Positions 37,148 through 45,345 of a stretch of 64,000 nucleotides of DNA are shown in pieces. Position numbers and translations under genes: made by a program. Source of the stretch: Bacillota bacterium (GTDB taxonomy: Bacteria; Armatimonadota; HRBIN16). Each line of letters starts with the position of its first letter. Position 1 is the first letter of the stretch. The stretch covers positions 1-64,000 of the forward strand of contig JAIMBJ010000018.1 of NCBI GenBank assembly GCA_023511455.1, given 5' to 3'. The notes beneath the pieces are model-generated. The model worked only from the letters and a program-made list of their open reading frames with translations, did no database searches and was not told where the DNA came from.

Positions 37148-37589
37148 TTTGCCAGATGTCAATGTGATTGTGGCTTTGCTCGACGCGGAGCATCAATTCC
37201 ACCGCGAGGCAATGGCTTGGTTTCGCGAGGCAAGACAGAAAGGCTGGGCAACGTGTCCTCTTACAGAAAACGGAACCATCCGGGTGCTGTCGCGCCCCCA
37301 GTATCCTGGGCTAAGGATTAGTGTATCTCAAGCTGCAGAACTTCTCCGTGCCCCTGTCCGCTCGAGCGCAGCTTCGCACGTGTTTTGGCAGGACTCGCTG
37401 AGCATTTTGAACGAAACCGTATACGACCTGAGCCTCCTACAGGGCTATGGGCAGATTACAGACATTTATCTGCTGGGTTTATGCCAGCACAATGCCGGGA
37501 GACTGGTAACGATGGATAACGGTGTCGTGGTGCTTGCCCAGCGCGTGTATGCAGAACGACTTGACCTCGTAAAACGGATAGGAGACTGA
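37140..37589 (+). CDS. VapC-type PIN-domain toxin (ribonuclease)
   Basis: 149 residues. The PIN carboxylates are present: Asp6 in DLPDVNVIVALLD, Glu in PLTENGTIRVLSRP, Asp in GQITDIYLLGLC and Asp in LVTMDNGV. VapC toxins are magnesium-dependent endoribonucleases that cut tRNA or rRNA when released from the antitoxin. The gene overlaps the antitoxin and ends four bases before rhaD. Confidence 0.88.
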   Translation: MIDLPDVNVIVALLDAEHQFHREAMAWFREARQKGWATCPLTENGTIRVLSRPQYPGLRISVSQAAELLRAPVRSSAASHVFWQDSLSILNETVYDLSLLQGYGQITDIYLLGLCQHNAGRLVTMDNGVVVLAQRVYAERLDLVKRIGD

Positions 37590-37593
37590 GGCA

Positions 37594-38418
37594 ATGCCTG
37601 TTGAACCCCCATTTCCTACCCTCACCGAGCTGATGGGCTTAATCGGCGAGGCGGGACACCGTCTCGCGGAGATCGAAGCCAGCGAAGGCGCGGCAGGAAA
37701 CATCTCGGTATACATCGGCTGGAGCATCGACCCACGCCGCCAGTTCCCGCTACAGGAAACCATCTCGATACCCACCCCCGTGCCCGAGCTGGCGGATGGA
37801 CTGTTTCTGGTGACCGGCTCTGGCAGGCGGCTGCGCGAAATCGGCTCCGACCCCGAGGCGAACCTGGGTGCGGTGCAGGTCAACCCCGACGGACATACCG
37901 CGACCCTCTACACCTCCCCGAAACGCCTGTTCGAACGGCTCACCAGCGAGTTCAACTCCCATCTGGCGGTGCATCGCGATCAGGTAGTGCGCACCGGCAC
38001 GAACTTCCATGCACTCATTCACGCGCAACCCCTGCACCTCACCTACCTGAGCCATATCCCGCGCTATCAGGACGAGCGCTACCTGAACCAGCATATCCTG
38101 CGCTGGCAGCCAGAGAGCATTGTGCAGCTGCCGGAGGGTGTAGGTCTGGTGCCGTTCCTGTTGCCCGGCTCCGACGAGCTGATGCAGGCGACGATGGAAA
38201 AGCTGCGCACCCATCGCGTGGTGGTGTGGGCTAAGCACGGGGTGATGGCACGTTCGGACGCCTCCGTCAAACGCGCCCTGGACCGCATCGAGTACGCCGA
38301 AACGGGCGCACGCTACGAGTATCTCAACCTGCTCTGCGGCGAACAGGGCGAGGGCTTAACTACGGAGGAGATTCTTCGCCTCTGCGAGCGACTGGGCATC
38401 GAGCAGAAGGTTTTCTGA
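37594..38418 (+). CDS. rhaD: Rhamnulose-1-phosphate aldolase (class II aldolase family)
   Basis: 274 residues, the same length as E. coli RhaD. The segment LFLVTGSGRRLREIGSDPEANLG follows the RhaD pattern [22 protein letters not shown]. Zinc ligands are visible: Glu in LTSEFNSHL, the two histidines in FHALIHAQP and His in WAKHGVMA. It splits L-rhamnulose-1-phosphate into dihydroxyacetone phosphate and lactaldehyde. It sits four bases after the PIN toxin, with no other rha gene beside it. The GH78 rhamnosidase at 21819 fits the same sugar. Confidence 0.88.
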   Translation: MPVEPPFPTLTELMGLIGEAGHRLAEIEASEGAAGNISVYIGWSIDPRRQFPLQETISIPTPVPELADGLFLVTGSGRRLREIGSDPEANLGAVQVNPDGHTATLYTSPKRLFERLTSEFNSHLAVHRDQVVRTGTNFHALIHAQPLHLTYLSHIPRYQDERYLNQHILRWQPESIVQLPEGVGLVPFLLPGSDELMQATMEKLRTHRVVVWAKHGVMARSDASVKRALDRIEYAETGARYEYLNLLCGEQGEGLTTEEILRLCERLGIEQKVF

Positions 38419-38518
38419 GCGAAACCACTCTCTCCCGCTGACGTCATTAAATACAGCAGGCTTTCCGCAGCATCGTGCCTAAATAAACCTGCAGTTTGCA
38501 GAAGGAGTACAGCAGGAT

Positions 38519-39886
38519 ATGTGGACTCGGCTTTGCAGCTTCGCCGTCAATCTGCTATTGCTGGTCGGGCTGTTGACAACACTGTCTGCACAAGAGGTGG
38601 CGCAACGTCGGGGCACTTCCCCCGCTCCTGCTCCGCCATCTTCCCCACCTGTGGAGAACAACGCCGCGCAGCCCTCGCTCGAAGTGGCTGCTGGACCGGA
38701 AGGGGTATCGGTGTTCGCGGTTGGGGTAGACGCACAGGAGTTGCTCACCCGCCTTGCCAAAGAGACGGGCATCCGCCTCATCGTGGACGATACGGTGCGG
38801 CGTACCGTTACCATCAATCTGGTCAACATGCCGGTAACGCGCATTCTGGAGATTATCGCGGCAGCGTATGGGCTTTCCTATCGCGAAGTCAACGGTATCT
38901 TCATGCTCAGCGAAGGCATTCCCAGAAGTCCTTCCTCCTACCTGCTCAGCGATATCGACACCATCACCACGCAGTATGTGCTGGCGCCTAACGCCAAGTC
39001 GCTGCTGCCCGTGTTCTTGCAGGACCATGTGAAGACCAATGCGGAGCAGAACGCGGTCATCCTGTCTGCCCCGCCGGAGGTGCTGAAGAAGTTCCGCGAG
39101 GACATCAAGCAGTTCGACATCCCCGCAGCGCAGATTATGATCGACGTGCTGATGGTGGAGTTTACCGACTCCGCCGCGCGAGAGTTTCGGGCGCAGTGGG
39201 GCTGGAGCAACGACGAGCGCAGTGTCACCGTGGATTCGCCGCTGGGGCAGGTTGTCTTCCGCTCGGTAGCCACCCTGCGCACCGAGTTTTTCACCAGCCT
39301 GCGCGCGCTGGTCACGCAGGGCAAAGCCCGCGTACACGCCAACCCGCGCATCGCCACCGTCAGCGGACAGCGAGCGAGCATCTTCATCGGCAAACAGAGG
39401 TATCTCAGCACACCGGTCAGCATCGGCGGGGGCAGGGGAGAAGGCGACTACTTCTTCCGCCAGACCAACTTCATCGACGCGGGCGTACGGTTGAACATCA
39501 CGCCGTGGACGGGTGGCGAGGGCGAGATTATTGTGGACGTACAGCCTGAGATCAGTGTGTTAAGCGCGCCTGACCCCAAAACCGGCTTGCCCGACAAAAG
39601 CACTCGCCGCGCCAACACCACCGTGCGCGTGCGTGACGGCGAGACCATCATCATCGGCGGGTTGGTTCAGCGTGAGCTGATGTCCACCAAAACCAAAGTT
39701 CCCATTCTCGGCGACATTCCCCTGATTGGACAGTTCTTCCGCTCCGAGGATACCAAGGAGTCGGTGACCGAGATGGCTATCTTCATCACTCCACGCATCC
39801 TGTCGCAGACCGGACACTTGCCCACCGAGCAGGAAGAAGCGCTGAAGAAACGCTTCCTGCAAGAGGAGAAGAATGCACCGCGGTAG
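38519..39886 (+). CDS. Secretin-family protein 1
   Basis: 455 residues. A signal peptide (about 1-25, ending TLSAQ), a Pro/Ala-rich linker, an STN/N0-like domain (about 62-128, VDAQELLTRLAKETGIRLIVDD), an N1-like domain (about 145-205) and a C-terminal secretin barrel domain (about 205-435). The secretin signature VPILGDIPLIGQFF and VTEMAIFITPRIL are intact. Secretins form outer-membrane gates for type II or III secretion, type IV pili or filamentous phage. It is the shortest of three consecutive secretin genes, and the next gene overlaps it by 14 bp. Confidence 0.9.
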   Translation: MWTRLCSFAVNLLLLVGLLTTLSAQEVAQRRGTSPAPAPPSSPPVENNAAQPSLEVAAGPEGVSVFAVGVDAQELLTRLAKETGIRLIVDDTVRRTVTINLVNMPVTRILEIIAAAYGLSYREVNGIFMLSEGIPRSPSSYLLSDIDTITTQYVLAPNAKSLLPVFLQDHVKTNAEQNAVILSAPPEVLKKFREDIKQFDIPAAQIMIDVLMVEFTDSAAREFRAQWGWSNDERSVTVDSPLGQVVFRSVATLRTEFFTSLRALVTQGKARVHANPRIATVSGQRASIFIGKQRYLSTPVSIGGGRGEGDYFFRQTNFIDAGVRLNITPWTGGEGEIIVDVQPEISVLSAPDPKTGLPDKSTRRANTTVRVRDGETIIIGGLVQRELMSTKTKVPILGDIPLIGQFFRSEDTKESVTEMAIFITPRILSQTGHLPTEQEEALKKRFLQEEKNAPR

Positions 39887-41597
39887 GCTGCTGTGTCTCG
39901 CCTTGTTATTCGCGCTGATGGTCGCTGCGCAAGCCCAGCAGCGACGGATGCCTTACTGCAACATCGTGGCGGTGGAGAGCCGGCGCATCGGCAACGCGGT
40001 GCAGGTCACCATCCGCGCCGACGGATTGATGCGCTTGCAGTTCGATCCCTCGCGCTACGTGGCTGAAACCCGGGCGCAACGGGGTGCTGGCGACCCACGC
40101 AAGCCGGTGCTGGAAATCCCCTTCCGCGTGACCAATGCGCGCTCGCAGGTTAGCAGCTTCATCGACGTCGGCATCTATCCCGTCAGTCATGTAGAAGTAT
40201 CCCTTCCCCCGGACACGCCGGACGGACTGGGGGTGGACATCAAAGTGGTGCTGTTTAACGCCGCGGTTGTGCGATCGGGGCGGATTGGAGACAGCGAGTG
40301 GGACTTCAGCGGACTGCCTTACGCCGGTCCTACCTTTAGCGTGCAGCAAACACCGGACCAGCGCTCGCTCATCATCCTGGTGACCAGCGACAGACGCACC
40401 CTGCCCCCTGTCCAGAGACGCAAGCCCGGCGAGGCAACTCCGTCCGAACTGTTGGTAGAGGCTGACGGCGACACCGTGAGCATCTTCGCACTCAACGCCG
40501 ACCTGCGCGATCTGATGCGCGAGTTCACCCGCCAAACGGGCATCGTGGTGCTTGTAGACCCCGATCTGGAGCGGGCGGTCAGCCTGTGCTTGCAGGAGGT
40601 CACTTCGGAGGAAGCGTTGCAGGCTATCGCGACCGGATATGGGCTGGAGCTGGGGCGTGTTAACGGGGCGTGGTTTATGGGAGAAGGAGCCGTTGGCAGC
40701 TTGAATACCTATCTGGAGATCTCGCTGGAGAAAATCCCTCTCAACTATATCAGCGCCGCGTCCGCCCGAAACAGCCTGCCGGAGTTCCTGCTCAAGTATC
40801 TGCGCGTCAACGCCGGTGAGAACTCGCTGACGGTGGTTGGTCCCCCGCCCCTCGTGCAGAAGGTGCGTGAGGACATCCGCAAGATAGACCAGCCCGTGCC
40901 ACATGTGCAGATAGACGCCCTCATCGTCGAGATGACCGATATGGACGACAGCGAAACCGTGCTGCGCCTCGTAGCAGCGGATGTGCATAACACGGTGAGG
41001 GTGAGCACGGGCACAGGCGATATCACTTATCAGATATTTGGCGTACCTCGAACAGATATCGAAGCCAGACTGCGTGCGCTGGCAGCGGAAGGCAGAGTAC
41101 GTATCCGCGCCACCCCTACCGCCGTCGCACTCAACGGGCAAAGCGCACGCATCTTCAGCGGACAACAGCGCTACATCAAGGCGGACTACTTCGAGGAATG
41201 GTCCCAGGCGTTCATCACGCGTGTGTTTCCAGTGGACGTGGGCGTCAGTCTGGAAATGAACTGCTGGGTGGGTGCAGAGGGCGTCATTCTGGCGACTGTC
41301 ATTCCGCAGGTGACCGCTGTGGCGGAACTGGATGTGGTCACCGGCTTGCCCACCGTCTCCACACGTCGGGCAGAGACCACCGTGCTGCTGCACGACGGCG
41401 AAACGCTGTTCATCGGCGGACTGAAGCTGCAGCAGCACGATGCCATCACGCGCAAGGTGCCTTTGCTGGGCGATTTGCCGCTGATTGGTGGGCTTTTCCG
41501 TGCCAAAACCCAGCGACGCACCACAACCGAGTTAGCTATCTTGGTCACTCCGCGCATCATCACATCGTCACACAGGGAGGTTAGCAGCATCCGATGA
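39873..41597 (+). CDS. Secretin-family protein 2 with AMIN-like N-domain
   Basis: 574 residues. A signal peptide (about 1-21, ending AQAQ) precedes a beta-rich AMIN-like domain (about 28-175, YCNIVAVESRRIGNAVQVTIRADG). Then come STN/N0 (about 205-275), N1-like (about 285-355) and the secretin domain ending VPLLGDLPLIGGLF and ELAILVTPRII. AMIN domains bind peptidoglycan in PilQ-like secretins. It shares its N-domain pattern with protein 3 but not with protein 1. It overlaps both neighbours and is translationally coupled to them. Confidence 0.9.
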   Translation: MHRGRLLCLALLFALMVAAQAQQRRMPYCNIVAVESRRIGNAVQVTIRADGLMRLQFDPSRYVAETRAQRGAGDPRKPVLEIPFRVTNARSQVSSFIDVGIYPVSHVEVSLPPDTPDGLGVDIKVVLFNAAVVRSGRIGDSEWDFSGLPYAGPTFSVQQTPDQRSLIILVTSDRRTLPPVQRRKPGEATPSELLVEADGDTVSIFALNADLRDLMREFTRQTGIVVLVDPDLERAVSLCLQEVTSEEALQAIATGYGLELGRVNGAWFMGEGAVGSLNTYLEISLEKIPLNYISAASARNSLPEFLLKYLRVNAGENSLTVVGPPPLVQKVREDIRKIDQPVPHVQIDALIVEMTDMDDSETVLRLVAADVHNTVRVSTGTGDITYQIFGVPRTDIEARLRALAAEGRVRIRATPTAVALNGQSARIFSGQQRYIKADYFEEWSQAFITRVFPVDVGVSLEMNCWVGAEGVILATVIPQVTAVAELDVVTGLPTVSTRRAETTVLLHDGETLFIGGLKLQQHDAITRKVPLLGDLPLIGGLFRAKTQRRTTTELAILVTPRIITSSHREVSSIR

Positions 41598-43246
41598 GAA
41601 GAACCTTACTCCTTACCCTGCTGAGTGTGGCTCTGGCTGTTCCATCGCTGGCGCAAACCACTGCCTATTGCAATATCACGGAGATACGTGCCGACCAGCT
41701 GAGCAACGGGGTGCAGATTACCGTGCGCGCCGACGGCGTGCTGGAATGGCAGGCGGAAGGCGGACTTTGGGGGCGGCGCAACCGCATCGCCCTGCGCTTT
41801 ACCAACGCCAAGTCGCAAATCGGTAAGAACTTCATCGACGTCAGCAAGTTCCCCGTGAGCTATATCCAGCTTTCGGTGCCGCAGAACGCGGTGGAGGGAA
41901 TCGGCGTGTCGATGGTGGTTGCGCTGTTCGAGCCGTCGCGTGTGAATGTCGAGCGCAGCAACGACCAGCAGAGTGTCATCATCACCGTCAGCAGCGAGCG
42001 CACGCTGGTGGGGAGGCAGACGACCAATAACGACACCGCGCGCACAGAAGCAGCCGCTCAGCTGCAGGTGGAGTACGAGAACGGTCTGCTATCGATACAC
42101 AGCGTCAAAACGCGACTGTATCTGCTTCTCGCGGAGATCGCCCGCAAGACGGGGGTCAACATCGCCGTGGACGACTCGGTGCGCAACCGCGAGGTGTCGA
42201 TGTCGGTGGAGAACCTGCCTGTGGACGAGATGATACGCGGTATCGCCAGCGCATACGGGCTGGCTCTTTCGGAAGTGAACGGGGTGTACATGGTGAGTGA
42301 CGGCGTCCCCACCGACCTTGCGCCTTACCGGTTGTCCGGCACGGAGTCTTTCCGGATGAAATACATCAAGGCGCAGTTGGCGTCGGGGCTGCTGCCCACC
42401 TTCCTTTACAGTTACCTGCACGTGAACGAGGCGCAAAACGCGGTGGTGGTGACCGCTCCCACGCAGATGCTGGACAAAATCCGCTCGGACTTCCAGAAGA
42501 TAGACCTGCCGCCGCCGCAGATTATGATCGAAGCGCTGGCGGTAGAGATTGCCTCCACCGAAGACCTCGACGCCTCGCTGGGGCTGTCGTTCACCGATAG
42601 CTGGATTACCGCCTCCTCGGATTCGGGCACCGGCGATTTCCTCTATCGCACCATCGGCACCCTGCCGGAAGATTTCAGGGTGAAGCTGAACGCTCTGGAG
42701 GCACAGGGTAAAGCGCGCGTACGCGCCAACCCGCGCATGGCGGCAGTGAACGGACAGGATGCCGACATCTTCATTGGGCAGACGAAGTTTATCAAGGTGG
42801 AAGTGACCTCGTATGGAGGCAAGCAAGAGCGCATTCAGGGCGTGGATGTGGGCGTGAAGCTCTCGGTGCGTCCCTGGACTGGCGGCAACGGGGAAATCAC
42901 CCTCACCATCGAGCCGGAGGTGAGCAATATCAGTGAGCTGGACCGCGAGACGGGGATGCCCGTGCTTTCTACTCGGCGGGCGCAAACCACTGTGCGCGTG
43001 AAAGATGGAGAGACCATTATCATTGGTGGACTGACACAGCAGCAGGAATATAAAACGCGTACCAAAATCCCCGTTCTGGGCGACATTCCGATACTCGGCA
43101 CGCTGTTCCAGGGCACGAAGACCAGCCGAATCAACTCCGAGCTGCTCATCTTCGTGACCCCGCACATTTTAACCGACAGCGGTCGTTTGAAGGATGAGGC
43201 GGCGGAACAACGCATTCGCGAGCGGATGCTTCCCAAAACACCTTAG
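41594..43246 (+). CDS. Secretin-family protein 3 with AMIN-like N-domain
   Basis: 550 residues, starting in an ATGA overlap with protein 2. Signal peptide (about 1-20, ending SLAQ), AMIN-like domain (about 22-150, YCNITEIRADQLSNGVQITVRADG), STN/N0 (about 170-240), N1-like (about 250-315) and secretin domain (about 315-530) with VPVLGDIPILGTLF-type signature and LLIFVTPHIL. None of the three secretins has a recognisable pilotin-binding S-domain, and no pilM/N/O/P or gsp genes are near. It converges on and overlaps the CoA-binding gene by 4 bp. Confidence 0.9.
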   Translation: MRRTLLLTLLSVALAVPSLAQTTAYCNITEIRADQLSNGVQITVRADGVLEWQAEGGLWGRRNRIALRFTNAKSQIGKNFIDVSKFPVSYIQLSVPQNAVEGIGVSMVVALFEPSRVNVERSNDQQSVIITVSSERTLVGRQTTNNDTARTEAAAQLQVEYENGLLSIHSVKTRLYLLLAEIARKTGVNIAVDDSVRNREVSMSVENLPVDEMIRGIASAYGLALSEVNGVYMVSDGVPTDLAPYRLSGTESFRMKYIKAQLASGLLPTFLYSYLHVNEAQNAVVVTAPTQMLDKIRSDFQKIDLPPPQIMIEALAVEIASTEDLDASLGLSFTDSWITASSDSGTGDFLYRTIGTLPEDFRVKLNALEAQGKARVRANPRMAAVNGQDADIFIGQTKFIKVEVTSYGGKQERIQGVDVGVKLSVRPWTGGNGEITLTIEPEVSNISELDRETGMPVLSTRRAQTTVRVKDGETIIIGGLTQQQEYKTRTKIPVLGDIPILGTLFQGTKTSRINSELLIFVTPHILTDSGRLKDEAAEQRIRERMLPKTP

Positions 43247-43638
43247 CGCAGGTGTGTCTTCGCAACGACCATGAGGCACGGTCCACCGTACACGACGGTT
43301 GCGCCTTGCATCTCTGCCTGCCGGATGGCTTCCTCGTGTTCGGAGCCGGGTTGCATCCAGATTCTGCGGATGCCTGCCTGCAACGCCTGTTCGACCACTG
43401 CCTTCGTCACTTCGGGCGGCACGACGGTGACTATCGCCTCTGGAAGCTCGGGCAGCGCGTGCAGGCTAGGGTAAACAGGGTCGCCGTCCACCTCCGTCGC
43501 ACGCGGGTTGATGGCAAACACCCGCAGCCCTTTCTCCTTGAGGGTCTTATACACCTTGTATCCGTACTTTTCGGGGTCACGCGACACCCCAATCACCGCC
43601 AGCGAACGGGCTTTTAGAAAAGCGTCTTCAGAGAGCAT
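43243..43638 (-). CDS. CoA-binding domain protein
   Basis: 131 residues from ATG 43638 (AGGAGA 8 nt upstream). SLAVIGVSRDPEKYGYKVYKTLKEKG and FAINPRATEVDG are the nucleotide-binding Rossmann pattern of the CoA_binding_2 family; IWMQPGSEHEEAIRQAE is the second signature. Such proteins bind coenzyme A or acyl-CoA, sometimes as redox sensors through CoA-thiol adducts. It is a stand-alone domain without the acyl-CoA synthetase parts. Its pathway is not evident. Confidence 0.9.
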   Translation of the reverse strand: MLSEDAFLKARSLAVIGVSRDPEKYGYKVYKTLKEKGLRVFAINPRATEVDGDPVYPSLHALPELPEAIVTVVPPEVTKAVVEQALQAGIRRIWMQPGSEHEEAIRQAEMQGATVVYGGPCLMVVAKTHLR

Positions 43639-43667
43639 GGCTCTATCTCCTGCAGGTCTGAGGGCGT

Positions 43668-44672
43668 TTACGGCTGGGGAGACGCTAAGGTAGCTTGCGC
43701 GTCGTCCCAACCCTGGACGTTCCCGTCCAGCACACAGAGGACGCGCGAATGTTGCGCTTCCAGACGGGCTTCTTCGGTGAGTTCCTGTCCTGCGACAGCC
43801 GCCAGACACTCCAGTCCCGCTCGGCTCATCAGGTCGGCGCGCCGGCGTGCGCGGGCAACGTCTGTGGTGTCCACCACCGCAGAGACCTCCATGACCAAAT
43901 ACACCTCTTTGTCAGGCGCGCTCGCCAGTCGCCCGCGGGCTAAGACATCCGCCCGGAAAACGTCCACGACCTCTTCGTTGGAGAGAGCCTGACGCAACGG
44001 TTCCTCCACGTCGGGAGGATCGACGACACGGATGCGACGCAATACCGTGCCCATGTAGGCATGGATGTGTTTCTGGTAATGGTACTCTAGATACCATCCT
44101 TTCAACTGCGATACGTCTTGGTCGAGACGCCGAAGCCATTCACTGTGTTCCGTTACCACGCGGATCAATTCATTCAATGCGGCGGATATATCCGCAAACC
44201 GCTCCTCCGACGCCTGCCGATAGGCGGCTAGTTCCTCTGCCTGGCGTTCTAAAGCTGCCTCAATGCGTGCAAACCGCTCCTCCGACGCCTGCCGATAGGC
44301 GGCTAGTTCCTCTGCCTGGCGTTCTAAAGCCGCCTCAATGCGCGCAAACCGCTCCTCCGACGCCTGCCGATAGGCGGCTAACTCCTCCGTCTGGCGTTCT
44401 AAAGCCGCCTCAATGCGTGCAAACCGCTCCTCCGACGCCTGCCGATAGGCGGCTAACTCCTCCGTCTGGCGTTCTAAAGCCGCCTCAATGCGCGCAAACC
44501 GCTCCTCCGACGCCTGCCGATAGGCAATAATTTCATCTGTTAGCCGGTCGACCTTAGCAGGCAGGGCGAGGAACTCATCTGTTGCAAGCGCGACAAACAC
44601 CCTTCGCCGCAGGTCGGGGTCGCTGCGCAAAATCTCAATCAGTTGCTCAATGTCGCTGATGTTCAATGCCAT
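43668..44672 (-). CDS. Coiled-coil protein with five 25-residue repeats and a PD-(D/E)XK-like C-domain
   Basis: 334 residues from ATG 44672 (GGAG 7 nt upstream). A short N-domain (SDIEQLIEILRSDPDLRRRV) leads into five copies of a 25-residue motif, AYRQASEERFARIEAALERQ and flanking residues. Then come a helical linker and a C-terminal domain with VFRADVLARGRL and YLVMEVSAVVDTTDVARARRRADL. The Asp and Glu-x-Ser there sit like the acidic residues of a PD-(D/E)XK nuclease core, with Ser in place of Lys, so activity is doubtful. Similar coiled-coil/nuclease-fold proteins are common and uncharacterised in Cyanobacteria, Archaea and Armatimonadota. Confidence 0.7.
   Translation of the reverse strand: MALNISDIEQLIEILRSDPDLRRRVFVALATDEFLALPAKVDRLTDEIIAYRQASEERFARIEAALERQTEELAAYRQASEERFARIEAALERQTEELAAYRQASEERFARIEAALERQAEELAAYRQASEERFARIEAALERQAEELAAYRQASEERFADISAALNELIRVVTEHSEWLRRLDQDVSQLKGWYLEYHYQKHIHAYMGTVLRRIRVVDPPDVEEPLRQALSNEEVVDVFRADVLARGRLASAPDKEVYLVMEVSAVVDTTDVARARRRADLMSRAGLECLAAVAGQELTEEARLEAQHSRVLCVLDGNVQGWDDAQATLASPQP
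44194..44525 (-). repeat. 75-bp tandem repeat inside the coiled-coil gene
   Basis: The landmark GCCTGCCGA recurs at 44212, 44287, 44362, 44437 and 44512, an exact 75-bp period. Copies differ by only a few bases (such as GCCTGG versus GTCTGG), which shows recent duplication or gene conversion. Confidence 0.92.
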
Positions 44673-44701
44673 TCTCTCACTCCGCGCCGTTGCTACGCTA
44701 A

Positions 44702-44710
44702 ATTGTACCA
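44702..44710 (-). promoter_or_regulatory. Extended -10 promoter of the coiled-coil gene
   Basis: TGGTACAAT on the minus strand, about 30 nt before the ATG at 44672. Confidence 0.55.
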
Positions 44711-44727
44711 CAGCGGCAATGGCGCAT

Positions 44728-45345
44728 TCACCGTCCAGCGACCGCCGCCTGCCAGGGCTCGCGGTGGGTTGCCTCATACGCGGCGATTTTGTCTTCGTGC
44801 TGCAGCGTCAAGCCAATGTCATCCAGCCCTTCCAGCAGACACCTCTTGCGGAACGGGTCTATCTCGAAACGGCACGTAAAACCGTCGCTCCCCGTGATGG
44901 TCTGCGCTTCCAGGTCTACCGTAATCTGATATCCCTCCTGATTCTGCACGCGATAGAACAGGTCGTCGACCACCTCTGCCGATAGCTCGATGGGCAAAAT
45001 CCCGTTCTTGAAGCAGTTCGTCCTGAAGATGTCGGCGAAGGAGGGGGCGATAATCACCCGAAAGCCATAGTCCAGCAACGCCCAGGGTGCATGTTCCCGG
45101 CTGGAACCACAGCCGAAGTTCTCGCGGGTGAGCAGGATTTGCGCTCCCCGATAACGAGGCTGGTTCAACACGAAGTCTGGGTTCGGTGTCCCGTCCGGCA
45201 GGAAACGCCAATCGAAAAACAGAAACTGCCCGAAGCCCGTGCGCTCCACACGTTTCAGGAACTGCTTGGGCACAATCTGGTCGGTGTCCACGTTGGGCTG
45301 GTCCAGCGGTGCTACCAGCGCGGTCATCTTTTCGAACGGTTTCAT
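44728..45345 (-). CDS. leuD: 3-isopropylmalate dehydratase small subunit
   Basis: 205 residues. [31 protein letters not shown] and the [32 protein letters not shown] block are diagnostic for LeuD, the swivelling domain that completes the aconitase-like active site with LeuC. The enzyme isomerises 2- to 3-isopropylmalate in leucine synthesis. Its start overlaps the leuC stop by 4 bp. Confidence 0.97.
   Translation of the reverse strand: MKPFEKMTALVAPLDQPNVDTDQIVPKQFLKRVERTGFGQFLFFDWRFLPDGTPNPDFVLNQPRYRGAQILLTRENFGCGSSREHAPWALLDYGFRVIIAPSFADIFRTNCFKNGILPIELSAEVVDDLFYRVQNQEGYQITVDLEAQTITGSDGFTCRFEIDPFRKRCLLEGLDDIGLTLQHEDKIAAYEATHREPWQAAVAGR

Noticed and set aside
39906-41438. A 510-codon minus-strand frame opposite secretin 2
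   Set aside because: Shadow frame; the plus-strand secretin motifs are unambiguous.
44177-44530. A Pro/Thr-rich repeated frame (APPTPADRRL...) on the plus strand
   Set aside because: It is the antisense reading of the 75-bp coiled-coil repeat. It looks repetitive only because the sense gene is.
44200-44530. CRISPR array, because of regular 75-bp periodicity
   Set aside because: The units are contiguous with no variable spacers and encode an in-frame protein repeat.
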